64,000 nt of DNA, from contig OU015528.1 of the NCBI GenBank assembly GCA_907165065.1, positions 72,149,474 to 72,213,473 on the forward strand, written 5' to 3'. Of this stretch, positions 44,166-57,800 are shown piece by piece. The translations under genes were made by a program, and so were the position numbers. Source of the DNA: Caprimulgus europaeus (Eukaryota; Chordata; Aves; Caprimulgiformes; Caprimulgidae). How positions within the stretch are numbered: the stretch's first letter is position 1; each line of letters opens with the position of its first letter. Below the pieces are notes generated by a model. The model saw only the letters and a program-made list of their open reading frames with translations. It ran no database searches and was not told the origin of the DNA.

Positions 44166-47100
44166 TCTAGAGCAAGTCCATGTTCATTGTCTGAAGTAGA
44201 TGGGTCCAAATTATGACTTTATTAATACCTATGAGTCTCCAGGAGAAGTTTTCTATCCAGAAATTTGTTTTTAAGACTCATAACTCTTACAAGGCTTATG
44301 AGTTTTAAGATAAATTTAGGCTTAAGATTTTAATATCTTCAAGATTATTTTAGATGAGAGACTGAAAAAACTCTGCATATCAGATTTTGCTGTTATACCA
44401 AATTTCAAAATTCAGTTTTATGTGAAACTTGGGTATAGGCACAGTAGTCAAAAGAATGCATAGTAAAAAAAAATATTTTTTTTTAAACCATGAAATCATC
44501 ATGAGGATTTCTTAGCTCAGTTAATACTACTGAGAAGAGGTGCTTGGTCTGCTATGATCATTTACAAAAAAATCTGTTTTAAGTGGCTTGAGGTAGTAAT
44601 AATTTATCAAGGTGTACTTACTGTACTTAATTATATTTATATAATTATCACTGTTTTACTTAACTAGCACAACATAGGATGTCTTCACACTCCATGGAAA
44701 TCCAGATATTAATCAGCTGTGATGGTAGCCTTTAACTTGCCACGTATTATTTTTCCTGATGTTTAGGCTTTACAGTTATGACAACTACCAGCTTTAACTG
44801 TGAATTTATTCTTTGGCAGGATTACAATCTTTTGGCAAGCTGTCAATTACTGTTGGGAAATTTTCCTGTTCATTTAGATTGGAATAACATCGCACTAGCA
44901 TGCATTTCACTACTCTGCATGCTTGACATAATTATTGGCTTGGACATAATTTTTCAAAACTTTTCACCCCTACAGGTTACTCCGAAGTACATTTTTAATT
45001 TGCTTGTTTACTGATGTTTTCTTATCTTGCACCATAACCTTAAGACCTGAATGATATAATTTTAGCACTCTATTTAAAAGACAGGAAAAAGCTACTTTTA
45101 GATAGAGTCCTCATGGGAAAAAGTTGAATTATAAGGCAGTACAGGCAACAGCTACTGAGCAAATTCAAATAGAAGGAAAATTTTAATTGGAACTGGAATG
45201 CTAATTAGTGTCTCCAAACAGCTTCCCTGTTCAGTTAGTAGCCTCAAAAAACAGAATGGCATGTCTAATGAAAACTAATTTCAGGAAATTTTATGAGCTT
45301 TATAGCACTTCAGGCCAAAATAGACTACTGTGTGAGCTAGTCTAAACTCTAGTATATGACAGAGCAATTAAGCAATTCTACTACCCCATCCCTGGTTTAA
45401 GTCAGTAAACAGTGCTTAATTAACACATAACTTGTGTTTCGCTGAAGCACAAATTCTGCAAAAATATCTGGCTATGACTGGATATTATATGTATGTATCA
45501 ACAAATACATAGCCACCCTGCCTCTTGGGAGGTAATTCCAATGGATAATCAGTCTCACTGCTAAATTGTGTGCTTCTTCTTTCAGTTTGAATATTTGAAT
45601 ATATGTACATTCTTACACAGTATTCACAGGAGTTACAAGCAAGCCCTGCTCTTGAAGACTTTATGTTCAGCCAGCTCTGGAATGGAAATATAGCTAGATT
45701 CATCAAAGACAGGCTATGTTATGAGGGCTCCATATTTTATTACAACAGATACATAAATCCTAATCTGGAGCTATCTTGTACTCAATCAGAAATAGTAGAT
45801 TGAAATCTGACTGCACGATCCTACTTACAGATGTATGAAGGCATCTCATCAGAGCAAGGCCTTCATGAGTGCTTTGAAGCAGAACCGAGGAAGAAAGAGT
45901 ATCTGTAAGGAGTTTGTAGACAAATAGGAAGTGCAGTTTATTTTCACTCCAACAAGAGACGAAAAGTAGAAACAAAGGTCATCCTTCTCTATGAGCTGTT
46001 AGATTAGTGGGGATGAACTGCTGGCATTAGTTCAAATTTGCTGTTAACAAAGATCTGCTCTGGCACCGATTGCAATGAACTGAAATGTTTTTTAAAATAA
46101 ATTTGGCACTAGATTCCAAAAAAGTTCTCTACCAGTGTGTTAGTTCATTAAAAGCCTTAAAGACTTTGGATCATATCCCAAATGTGTAAAGATTGATTCC
46201 AAAGGTGGTGTCAAAAGGAATGACATCTTAGGGAAAGCAAAGGTCACATGGACGATACCTCCAAAGCTTTGTCTTTACATAAGGTTTCAAGTTCTTCCAT
46301 GGCTTTAATTATTTGTAAATATTGATAACCACATTTCATATTCTCCCTCGTTCTTGTTACTGTTAGTGTTAGGACATTCTGCATATAGAAACCAAGGCAA
46401 ATGAATAATTGTTTTGAAAACTTATGACAATGTTTGTTAAATACTCTAAGCAAGAAGATTTCTGTGTGTATTATATGAAAGGAGAGCTAAAAAGAGTACA
46501 AAAATGCAAAGTAGGCAAAGGGAATAAAATTTAACCAATGGAGAAGTGAGACTCTCTCTTTGTCCAAGATGATGTGGAAGGTTTATGCCACAGTTGAGAG
46601 TGCAACCCAAATCTCTAGATTCCCCAACCAATGCAAAAATGACAGTAGTACTTTTCTTTCCTGATTTTTTTTTTCCCCATTTTTTGTGTTTTTCCATATT
46701 TTCTTTACTGGATATGAAAAGTGGTCAAGATAATATATGTTTAACATAATGTTGGTAGATCTATACACAAACATCTAATAGCTTATGCGAAAAAACTATA
46801 ATCTGCTCTTCAGAGTGCTGCTTTGTATTTGAAAGCTGAAGAGAATTGAACCTTAAGGAAAAAGTCTCTTAAATGCATATTTATAGGATGCATACCTCAC
46901 ATGCATCACAAGCTGAATTTTTGGAAATGTTGAATATACTTTGGCAGTCAATGCATAAGCAGTTTATGGCCACTCAGCATTTTCTTGTTTTTCCTTGGGA
47001 ATCTTCTAATATGCTTGCTAGAACTAAATTACTAGGCCATTTTACAGCAGAAGGGATGCATCACTGATTGGGAATGGGTTTTACTTTGTTTTTGAGAGAG

Positions 47101-48863
47101 CATATTCAGACTAAAAATTGTGGAAAAAGGGATGGCAATGAATTAAAACACATAAACTGTTTTCTAGAACACAGAAGATGAAAAAGAACTATATGAATCT
47201 GCCCCAAAGCTACCAACTTTATGAAACATCACTTTTGCAGCTAATGACTCATCCAAGTTACCAGAGAGAGAATAAAACCCAGGAACTTGCCTCTATTTTC
47301 ACTAAATTATAACTGCTGTTTTAGATTAATTAAGATAAAGTATGCAGTATGAAAGAATAAGTCAAAGACTAACCAAGACACAGTTAAAAGCAGGTTAATG
47401 AACCACTTTGGCAACAATGAATCAACTAGTCTGTTGATTCCCAGAACTTCTCCCAGTATATCTCAGTAATTAAGCTCTCATATAACAGAAATGTCTCGTT
47501 CCACACTATTTCTGATAGTGCTGTGGGATAGTCATGTTTTTCCTAGCTATCACTGAATGAGATTTGCACTGAGTGAACAGTGGGAAAAGAGAAAAGGTTC
47601 ATGGCGTTTGTATTCAAGGGACCCAAGTCCCAGTGAGGTCATGTTTCTAAATATGCTAGGTCAAGCTCCATTTATTTCAGTTTTTTATCTTTTGCATATC
47701 ATAAAAGAAGGCAAGCAAGCAAGAAGAGTTTCCATTAATTTTTCATACTCTCCACACAGGTCTCAAGACAGAGAGTTTTCAGAGTAAATGGTTGATCTTC
47801 CATGTAAAAACAGCAAGGAGAGCAATGAACTTCAAGAGTGTGTCCAGATAGGACAATGATAGTTGGACAGAGTCATAAAGTGACCTATCCTGTCATCCTT
47901 TCTCATATATATTTACTGCCAAATGAAGAAGAAGAGAGGGGGGGAAAGCTTATTTTATAGAAAAAAATTATTTCCTAAATGTTTTCATATACTTGAGCTC
48001 TAATATCTTGTCACAGGATATTAGTAATTTTTATCAAAATGTCTTGAGGAAATTTCAAAAAAGTAGATAAGGAAAACACTGAAATATTTCAACACATCAT
48101 TTATCTACAATCAAGATGATTGAGGCAGGAGCAATCCTCCTACCAGCTGCCTTTTCCACTGCATGTTTTCAATCCTATCTGCCAAGGACAGAAGTAAGGA
48201 AGCCAAGGCTCACATCAGCTCAAACTCCAGCCTCTCCACTTCAATTGCCAGTTTGCCATTCAGTTGTGGTTTCCTTTATGTACCAGGCTCTCCGGTAGGA
48301 TTATGACTTAAACCACCTTTCTCTCACAGACCACTGAATAGACTGCAAATGCCACTTTCAGTCACTGCTTAATAGTACTTCTGGATCAAAGCCAATGCAA
48401 AATCCAGTTTCTAAACACAGCTAAAAATTAACTGCATGATTTATGCTGCTATTGAATACTTCTTATCATTTATGTGCTAAATTTCTGATGTTTTTTCTGT
48501 TGCTGTGGAAAAGTCCCCCCACAAATATCAGAGAGAAATTATTCCTTGATAATATAGCGGAGATACAGAAATCAAGTATGCACTTAGTGTGAGATCCTCT
48601 AAACATTTGTAAACATGCTGAAGAAAAGTGAGGAATACCTATATATTCCCCAGATCTCTTCACCTAGAGCAACCTTTGTGGATTATTACTGAGGGAAAAA
48701 ATGGTAATTAGTGTATTTCTTTCAAATATAAACATGACCTTAAAGTTCATGCACAAAACATCTACAAAAACTCCATTATCTCATTTCCAGTCATGCAAAC
48801 TCTGATATTCTGCACTACACATTATGACACAAAGTTACTAATATATGTAGCTTTTTACTCCAC

Positions 48864-49024
48864 CTCTCGGTAGTTGTCGCTGATTCGATCCAAACTCAGA
48901 GAATACAAGAGGTCTCTTCCTCCCACGAACAGTCGCTCTTGATACTCATCCAGCAGCATTACATGAAGACCAAGATATCCAAATGGGCTATGAAAGACTG
49001 ACGTCCTGTTTAAATCCCAGAGCT
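48864..49024 (-). CDS. SEMA3E: SEMA3E exon 2, start of the sema domain
   Basis: This 161-bp exon encodes residues 1 (split codon) to 54 of the visible segment. Its acceptor is GTATTTCAG and its first two bases, AG, complete a codon begun in exon 1. It begins LWDLNRTSVFHSPFG, where NRT is an N-glycosylation sequon, and continues with LLDEYQERLFVGGRDLLYSL, the first strands of propeller blade 1. The exon ends in DNYRE at phase 0. The donor used is GAG followed by GTGGAG, which is weak at positions +4 and +5. I chose it because it is the one that keeps the frame into exon 3. The open frame runs on at both ends into the introns (48,855-49,226), but those extensions show no semaphorin similarity. 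The cap region and signal peptide lie in exon 1, outside the window. Confidence 0.95.
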
Positions 49025-49619
49025 CTGAAATACAATCAGAGTGTGCGTGATAAATACCAAATAGCTTAGCTTTCATGGCTTCATTTTCATATTCTCCTAG
49101 GGAACTGGACAAGAAGTTGTGGGACATTAAAATGTTAGTCATATAATCTTTGAGTAAGAAAGAGACACAAAACACCTGGGAACAATTTTCAAAATGAGCC
49201 AGCTCTCCAGAAGGTTTGTGTGTCAATTTTTACATCTTAATCTTTGTGCTCAATGAGGTATGGATGGAGGAAAATAAGTTTTCTCCTTAACTTTTTCTGA
49301 AAAGGAAAAAACACTGCTTAGAACATTAACTGCAAATGGGAAAAATTAATAAACTGATGGAAACTTATAAAAATACTGGAAATTATCTCCTTGCCTTTTC
49401 CTCAGGCACGTCAAACTGCAGGTTTTTACTGCACATACAATGTTGTTCTGGTTTTGCTTTTTGCAGGGGTTGGATTTCTTGTTTTAAGCCCAGCACTGTC
49501 TCCACTTAGTTCATGAAAAACATTGTGTCTAAATTCAGTGAGAACAGTATGAAATCTGTGAAATTCATATTCATAATTTTCCTAGTGATCACTGATTTTG
49601 TCAAAAAATACGTTGACCA

Positions 49620-50330
49620 GATAAGGGGATCTGGGGCTTAGTTGCAAATGATCCAGGCTGAAGTCACTTCCACAGAGAAAGGGAAATTCATCCTGGGTAA
49701 TGTTGCAGAAACTTGGAATCAGGCCTCATGAAGGGAGAAAGAGACAAGCACAGGGGTCTTTCTGCACTCTTGAGCAGATGGTGCAGAGCACAGCCCGGCT
49801 AGCAGCAGGCCAGAGAGACTGAAAACTGTTTTGCTCTTAGGAAGCATCAGAAGAAGTCACTACAGAGAGAACCTTAGGACTGTCTCCAAAACAGCAGAGC
49901 TGGGACTAGGGGAAAGGAACTATGTTACTATGTCTGTATTGTGGCAAATTGTTTTATTTTGAAGAAAGAAAAGTCACTCTTGGTAAAAGCAACTAAATTC
50001 CTTTTAGCTTATCCTCACAGCTATTCCTAACCATAACTTTTCCAACTGTTTAAATGTGGCCCAGCAGCTGATGTTGGGAGAAATGGGATTGTCCCAGAGC
50101 TGGTGAAGACAACAAATGGGCCCTCATCTGGTTGGTGGCGGAGTGTCCAATTTGTATGCCACACCAGCAGTTGTGTTCACTCATCCATACAACACCTCGT
50201 CAGCCACTCAGAGGCCGCAACTGGTCCTCTGCAAGAGGACTGGTTCTACATGTCAGAGAAAGTCCTTGCACAGGTCTGTCACTATGGCATTCACTTGGGA
50301 TGCCATATATGCCATCCATATATGCTGTGA
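49620..50330. other. Less AT-rich block of unknown nature in intron 1
   Basis: Base composition shifts toward GC compared with its flanks, with phrases such as CAGAGCACAGCCCGGCTAGC and GGCCCTCATCTGGTTGG. All three plus frames stay open for 75-84 codons around 50,103-50,370, which reflects the composition. I do not recognise a protein. It may be an old, diverged dispersed repeat or LTR. Confidence 0.35.
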
Positions 50331-52546
50331 TTTTCAGAAATTGTTATATATGTTTAACCTGAGAATGTAGCCTTATAAGGTACCCAAATATTAAAGCACC
50401 AAAATTCATAATCATTATTAAAATATTGTCCTGTGTTCCCTGAGAAAAGGGTATTTCAAACCAATGAGATGTGAATTCTAGACTTGAATATGAATTTGTA
50501 TTTAGCTTACCCACAAAAAGATTTATCATGACCACTTTTCCTCATGAGATACCTTACTCATGTCCTAAAGTATAGAGAAGAAAACCAATGTTTTGAGCCA
50601 GGGCAAGAAATTAGCATTCAGTGAAGATATTTATTTAATCCAACAAATTGACACATTTTTTTCTTTTGGATTATTATTTATATTTTGTGTATGATAAAGG
50701 AATTTAAAAATAGAATAAATATGCTTTGTTCCCTTTGTTGACTGGGTTTAATTCAAGTCAACAAGCTGAAAGATCTTTCCCTAGATGATAAAATTTCTAT
50801 CAAAGGAATCATACTAGAAATTCAGCCTCACATCTGATTTCTTTCTTGAGCTATCTTCAAAAAGAATCTATTGATTAAATAGTATGTAGAACAATGTTAA
50901 TATCACAGCTTTCTGTAACATTTTTTGACAGTAGAGGTCAAAATACTTTGTATATGGGTGTGATTTGCATCATTTAACAAATGGGAAAACTAAGTCACAG
51001 AGAGAAGCATCATGATGAGCAGAACAAGAGACTTTTTTGTCCAAGCTTTATGTACTGGCCAGTGAACATATACATTCTTTGACAGTGACACACTCAGTAC
51101 AGAACTACATAGCAATGTGGAAATAGTATTTTCAAAGGAAGCTTCTCTCACCAAGGAAATCCATCAGATTTCTGTTTCAGAAGAACATTGCTTGTTTGTG
51201 ATCAGATTAGAAACAGAATGAAAGCAGAACTAGAAATATTCTTTTGGTCCTAAATAAAAGCACTTTTTACTTGCAAGAATATAAAACATCCAATATATTT
51301 TATTTTTGAGTCTGTCTTGGAGTTAAAAGAACTGCATTTTTAATTCTATTTATATACAAGTCACAAAAGAATACTGTGATATCTTCCCATTATTTATTTC
51401 CATGTTGTCCTGAAGGTAAATTTTTCGTAAATGAGACACTATTTCTTTACATAGATCAGAGATATTACTCACATGTACTCAATGAGAACACACGGCACAA
51501 AGAACAGTGTACACTGTTAACTACTCATATAAGACTCAGTCCTGCCAAGGACACCTGCAACTCTCAATGCCTTAAATTAAAGTTGAGAATATTAAACATC
51601 TTTCAAGATCAAACTTGTAAAAAGAGATATTTCTAGGACTACCTTCAGTAAAGCTATACAAACATATTTTTGTAATGGGTGTATACACAAGCACAGAAGT
51701 GAACCTGACATCTGAAAGGGGTGGAAAACACCAAGCAGTGGGACCTGGGGAGACATTTTTTTACTGAAACACAAATGGACTAGTATTATGCAGGTCTTTT
51801 GAAAGGTACTAGGATTTCTGGACATTGTAGGATATTTGAGATATTAGGATAGCATAGGCAAATAGCATACAGCACCTTCTGAATGTCAGAATGGGTGGGA
51901 TATCCAGGAGTCTAAAACGGCACTTAATGCCTGTCATATCTCTGCAAGAGAATCCTACCATTTCACGGTTTGATGCAAATGACCTAGGTTTTGAAGGAGT
52001 AGAACATCATTCATGTGGTGCTACAGCCCTTCAGGAAAGCTGGTTTGCTTCAATATAACACTATGTGAATGCAACTGCACTGCTTCCAGACTTGAGCTGA
52101 TGCAGTCACAGGTTGCACAGCCTTCACATTAATTTAATGAATTGTTAGTTCATGGATCATTGCACTTTACAGTGTTGAGATACCCTTGGTCATTGAAATC
52201 AAGATACAGTTGGGAGTGAGATACTTGAATTCAAAGCTTAAATTAACTCTCCTGAGAATCTACCCTCAGGTTGAAGAAGCTTATGTTCGCATAGGTCACT
52301 TTGTAACTATAGACTTCTCAAGATGTCAAGAGTTATGTTTCTGTTCATGCCTACAACTTAATTTGAAAGAAATAAGTTTCTAGATCATGCCTAAACTTGA
52401 GCATATCCCAGAAAGAGCTTGTTCTTCTACCTAATACTAGGATTTAATAGCTACATTTATGCTGAGCGCATCTACTTCACTTAACAAGATCAGGTGCAAA
52501 TGTGATCTTCTCTGAGAACCTAGCCAGAGAAGATACAGTGCTGCCT

Positions 52547-52564
52547 TATTTATTTATTTATTTA
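52547..52564 (+). repeat. (TTTA)n microsatellite
   Basis: Four to five TTTA (ATTT) units: TTATTTATTTATTTATTTAA. Short tetranucleotide repeat. Confidence 0.8.
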
Positions 52565-54170
52565 ATATTCTAGTGGCTAAATAATCAGTTGCATGAGAAA
52601 TAGCAGACATTAGTTAATTTCCCTTTCTAAATGGATTGAAACCCAGATTGTTCTCTCTCTAATCACAAGCTATTAGCTACTATTAGTAAGGAAGGACAGA
52701 TGCTTTCTCGATTTCCTGTTGAAGTTGTGTAACAAATTATTCAAGCTTTAGGAGGAGTGAATAAGCAGTAGCATGACTCTAATATAGTAGTTAAATTAAG
52801 ACAAAAGAGAAAAGAACTTTCCTATTCATATCTATTGATAAAACCAGAGCTTCAAGTTGCCTTGCTGTACTGATCCCCAAATTGGAAAAAATCAGCTTTT
52901 CTACTATCTTGTTTTGCCATTTTTATCTAAAAGTTCAACAACATAAATCACATAATTAAAGCACAAACAATTTTTTTACTCAACAATGGAAGGACTGTCT
53001 CAGTATTTACATATTTCTATCTGGCACTGCACTTATGTATGAAAACCTTAAAGCAAGACTGGGCTGTTAGACTACATTTCATAAGAGAACAAATCTTGTT
53101 TCTTGCTCTTTTAAATGTTGAGAACAGTTTTGTTATCTATCTGCCAGAGCTTGCTGGCAAATATTCAGGCTAATCTTGCTTACTATACTTTCTCTTAAAG
53201 CACATTTACTTTGATGAACATATTTGTATTATATCCTCTTGGACAAGATGGATTCTGTTAGCCGTTTGTCAAGTAATGTTAATTATATTCATAATAGCTA
53301 TTTTTTTGAATGTTTTAATGAGCAGTATGTAATTCTTTCTAACTCCTGAGATTGTGTTAAACCAGCCATTTCTTCAATTACAAAAAAAAATAATGAAGTC
53401 ATTCTTTATTATTTTATTTTGATATTTTTTAAAATATAAATGCTTGATAACTAAAATATTCTTAGGACATTAGATGCAAAAACCTCATTGCTGCTCCACA
53501 GCAGTGAGAGTATAGTGAGATCTTATTTATAACAGGTTATCAGAAATTAAGCATGTAGTAAGATATAGCTTTGCACCTTGAATATAGAGAAATATCACTA
53601 CAGATTTTATTTATTTTTTTCTGAGGGAGTGAAAAAGCTGCTGTTTCTCTGCTCTGTTTTTCATAGCATTACATCATCACAACTGCACAAGTCTATTGCT
53701 TTTGCCCTTTTTTGCCCTCATAAAAATCTTTGATTCCTCTTTTAAATTCTACAGAAATATAGTTTCACCTCCCACACTACTTCATTCTGCAGAACATTCT
53801 TCCAGCAAAGATGTTTTCCAGATGCAGGGAACCGACAAATGAGTCTGGAACTTTGAACATGTTGAGTATAAGGTGGACAACTCAATGCTCCTTTATAGGA
53901 AGAGCTAGTGACTGGAGTTGCCTTCTGTCCCCATCAATAATGTAAAAAGCCACAGATATAAAGTCTAGGTAATGTGAACACCTAAATGACATTTTCTGTT
54001 TTCAGTTATCAGCATAGTGTTGGAATATAAATATTACAATGCAAGAAGTTCTGTAACGAGTTAGTGAGCCTTATGTAATTTTAGTTAATTCGTTTTTTCC
54101 TATATAAGCAACAAGTGCTAACCGAAATCTGCTTACAGGTGACAAGAAAGGGACAGAAAAAAAAAATCAG

Positions 54171-54174
<4 letters not shown>

Positions 54175-54201
<27 letters not shown>
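54175..54201 (+). repeat. A27 homopolymer
   Basis: The longest homopolymer in the window, preceded by a shorter A10 run at about 54,157-54,166 and GGTT. No poly(A)-tailed element body is recognised upstream. Confidence 0.82.
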
Positions 54202-54204
<3 letters not shown>

Positions 54205-54817
54205 ACATAGGGGACATCCGGAAATATCTGTGGCACAGTTTATGAACTACAGCTTAATAGTAAATAATAGTAAGATCAGGCAATGCAAGTATTCTTCAGT
54301 TTTAAACCACTAGTACTTTAAGGCAGATTACTATTCAAGGGTCCTCTAAAGAGTCATCCATTACAAGGACGAAAATATAAACTTACAAGTGATTGGATCT
54401 TTCTGACAAGGTTAAGACCTCTAACTGACAATATTCCTTATAAAATTGGTAACAGGAGGCAGAAGTTTTCTTCCCTGGGAAAAAAAACAGAGACCAAAAT
54501 TCACCCCAAAAAACTATGCTGTTGAATATGAGGTAATGCATTAATAATTTTTACTTTCCTTGCTCACAGTCATCAGCCGTCTATATTGCTTCAAAAATAA
54601 TTATAGAGTCATGGCAGTGATTGCCAGTTAGTGGGAGGATACACTAACTCAAGTGAACCAACAGGCAACTGAAGCAGTTGAGCAATAGAAAAGGAGACAG
54701 TGTAAATTGGCCAGAGATGGCTGAAGTCAATATTGGTGCATGAGATTTGCTAGCAAAATCTGAGCCAAGAACTTTAAATACAGAATTAATTGCAATAGCA
54801 AACTAACTAAAAGATCT

Positions 54818-54835
54818 TAGTAGTAGTAGTAGTGG
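54818..54835 (+). repeat. (TAG)n trinucleotide repeat
   Basis: Five TAG units followed by TGG. Short trinucleotide microsatellite. Confidence 0.75.
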
Positions 54836-57800
54836 TAAAAGTTGCCACTGTAGTTTAAAAACACAGTTCTTAAGATATTTTAGTAACTTACTTGGGGAAC
54901 ATGAGTCAGTAGGAGATAAACTTAAAAGGCTGTGAGGGAGACTGAAGTACGAACTTTCGCTGCTTGAGGTTTTATCTGGGTGGCTGCCAGGCAGATGCCT
55001 CAGAAACTTGGCAGGGTAGGAGAGAAAGTAAAATCCAGTAATGACAAGCAAAGACCCATTAGTCCCTAACTACTCTCACATGATTCAACCTCTGCTCTTA
55101 ACAGCAGGTGAGTTCGGCTATTCAGCTATATTTAGAGAATCTAATTGGCTTCACAAAGTGAGCTGCTGTAGCAAAGTCCATGAATAATTTTGCCTGGTGC
55201 TCTTCCTCCAAATGTGTGGAACTAGTAATGAAGTTTAAATTATAGTGAAAACTTCCAACAAATAACTTTCTCTGTGAGTTTGTTAAAATTACAGAGGCAA
55301 AAATTTCTGAAATTAAAAGGTACGGTTTGGAAAGACAAGAATATTTTAAAACTCTCTTATTTCTTTTACAAAGAATATTGTAAAAACCCATAACCGGAAC
55401 ATGCAATAAATTATAGGGTATATTTCTGTTTCTTCTAGTTCTACTCAGCTTATGGCAGAGAAATTTCAGTGGAACTTGAAAGTCTTTAACATAGCTAATC
55501 ATGTTAGTTCATGTCTTAATCCTCAATATTTCCATTTCAAATTATTATGTCACATATGTACGGTGACATATATACACTCTGTCACATCTAGCAAATATTT
55601 AGTTTTTCTACCCTGCTGGCAAAAATAACATATTCAGTTAGTCCCACTATAATCTGTTTTTAATTTCTAAGCAACGGAAATATAACTATTAGAAATCTAG
55701 CAGGGCTTATAGTATTAATATGCTACATACTACTAAAAAACCAAAGCCTATGCTTGCACAGTATTTCATAATGTTTTTGTTTTTTGCTGGAAAGTTATAT
55801 GGTGTACACTAAATTAAAAATAATCACATATCTTCATACAGACTGGGTTTACTGCAATTTTAATGTTCATTTCTAAAAGCACATGCCAGTCTAATAAAAA
55901 TTATCTGTTATTCAATTTAATATTACTAATTCTTAAAAAAGAAATTAAATGCAGTTTAATAAAATCTTGATATATTTCATATTTAATCAAACCTACCTAG
56001 TAATGATGGCCAATTTACAGACTGTATTAGAAAAAAAGTTATTTGTAAATGAGTTGAAAACATTTATAGAACCTGCTTAACAGTAGTGTAAGTTTTCTGA
56101 CAGCAATATATGCAACCCTACCAATTTCTGGATCTTACTGTTGATTTTCCTTACAGCAGTAGTAAGCTATTATGGCTTCTGATATAAGGCCTAATCTAGA
56201 ACTCATCTGCCACTTTTCCCAGTAAAGTTCATTAACTTTGAGCGAGATAATCACACCAATATAGATTAAATACATGTGAAACAGTATATGAATAATAGTT
56301 TTCCTACTATATTTTATCTCAGTCTGAGAAGCAACACACAGGAAATCAACTCAGAATGAGAAAACCTTCATAATTCCAAACGTTAAAATTTTATTTAAAG
56401 GATAATTCCTTCCATACATTCACAACATGCTTTTAAAAAGAATATTTAAAAATAATTCATTCAACATTTATTTTCAAAGATTTTAAATTAAGACTAACAT
56501 GTTGATTCTATATCTACTTCCAGTTATCTGGATATCGCTTGCTGACTGATGAATCATTTTTTTATTATTATTCATTTCAGTGTTAGATAGCAAATTTTTG
56601 GCATGCATTTGAAAAAAAAAAAAAAATCTATAGTTGGGTTGACATACTCTCTATTCCAGGCGCTCTTATGAAAAAAAAATATTTGTTTAGCTTTAGAGTG
56701 TGATTTTTCTCAGAAAATGTGCATACATCCCCAAAATTTTCTCTGACAATGCAGTTCAAATACGTAGTTGTGATAGAAAATATTAAAACATTTTAATTAC
56801 TTATGTAAAATTACATAATACCATTGTTGTTACAAGACCCAGTGTCTCAGTTTAAGGTACAGTAGATATTTACCCATGTGAGCAATATTAAATCAGTATA
56901 ATGTGTCTGCCTAAAATTCTCTAGTGACTTCATTTTTATATCTTTAATAAAGCATTTCAAGTAGGTGATAATAAGTAAAAGTAAGTGATAATTTTGTGGA
57001 TAATAAAAATATTTACTAATGTTAGGATTTTTTTTTCTAAATGTAGAATGCATGATGAAAAGCTTCAAAAGTGTGTTTGTCTATAAAAACATTCCAGCAG
57101 AAATATAAATTGGAAATTTGTAATATGAAATTATTGCACTCTAAGGATGACATGAGCTTCCATGAAACAGTCTTTGGGTACATTATCCACTTCATCCAAT
57201 GTATTTCTAAGGAAGTAAGCATACAAAGAAATGTCTTCTTTAAATTATACTCATAGAAGATGTTTCATATTATGTTTAATATCTTAATAGTGTTAACAAG
57301 TGAAAGAATCGATTTATAAAACCCTTGAGTTTTAGAAAATACATATGGTTCAAATAATCATAGCCCTCTTCTGATGAAACACAGACAGTCCAGTCTCTTG
57401 AGGGCTTGATTTATTAAGGTGTGCCACTTACTGCATTCTTATTACCACACCAGCCTGGGAAGGGTAGAATTCTTCCTACGGAGAGATGTAGTGTTTTGAC
57501 AGAAAGAGAATCTGGTGCTTTCATTTAAAATGAAGATGCCAAAAGTCAGGGTTTTATGCTATTCAAAATGACTGTTAAATTGAATTTCCTTTGAAAAAGA
57601 TGGATAAAAATGAACCACCCCATGTGATTTTCAGGGGCATATGCTCTTGGGCAGGATGACATGTGATTGACAGTACATGTAAGGCTATCTGGAATCATCA
57701 GCATGATAAAAAACAGAATGAAGGAGAAAGAAGGCATTGTAAGAAAAGAGAAAGGCAGAGGGAAAACTGAGGTGGAATAACTAAAAAGATGAAAGGAAAC

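Larger units (their letters stand above)
40626..48863 (-). other. Intron 2 of SEMA3E
   Basis: This 8,238-bp intron starts with the weak donor GTGGAG and ends with acceptor TTTTTTTCCCTCAG. It is the most repeat-rich intron in the window: a nested CR1 complex fills 40,721-42,120, and another CR1 lies at 43,752-44,165. From 44.2 to 48.8 kb it is AT-rich, with no recognised element. Confidence 0.83.

Noticed and set aside
50103-50370. Three overlapping plus-strand frames of 75-84 codons
   Set aside because: All three frames being open at once reflects composition rather than coding; no family is recognised. Kept only as a compositional finding.
55122-55502. 126-codon minus-strand open frame, the longest in the window
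   Set aside because: It shows no recognisable domain, no suitable splice sites at useful positions and low-complexity AT-driven composition. A frame of this length is expected by chance a few times in 64 kb.
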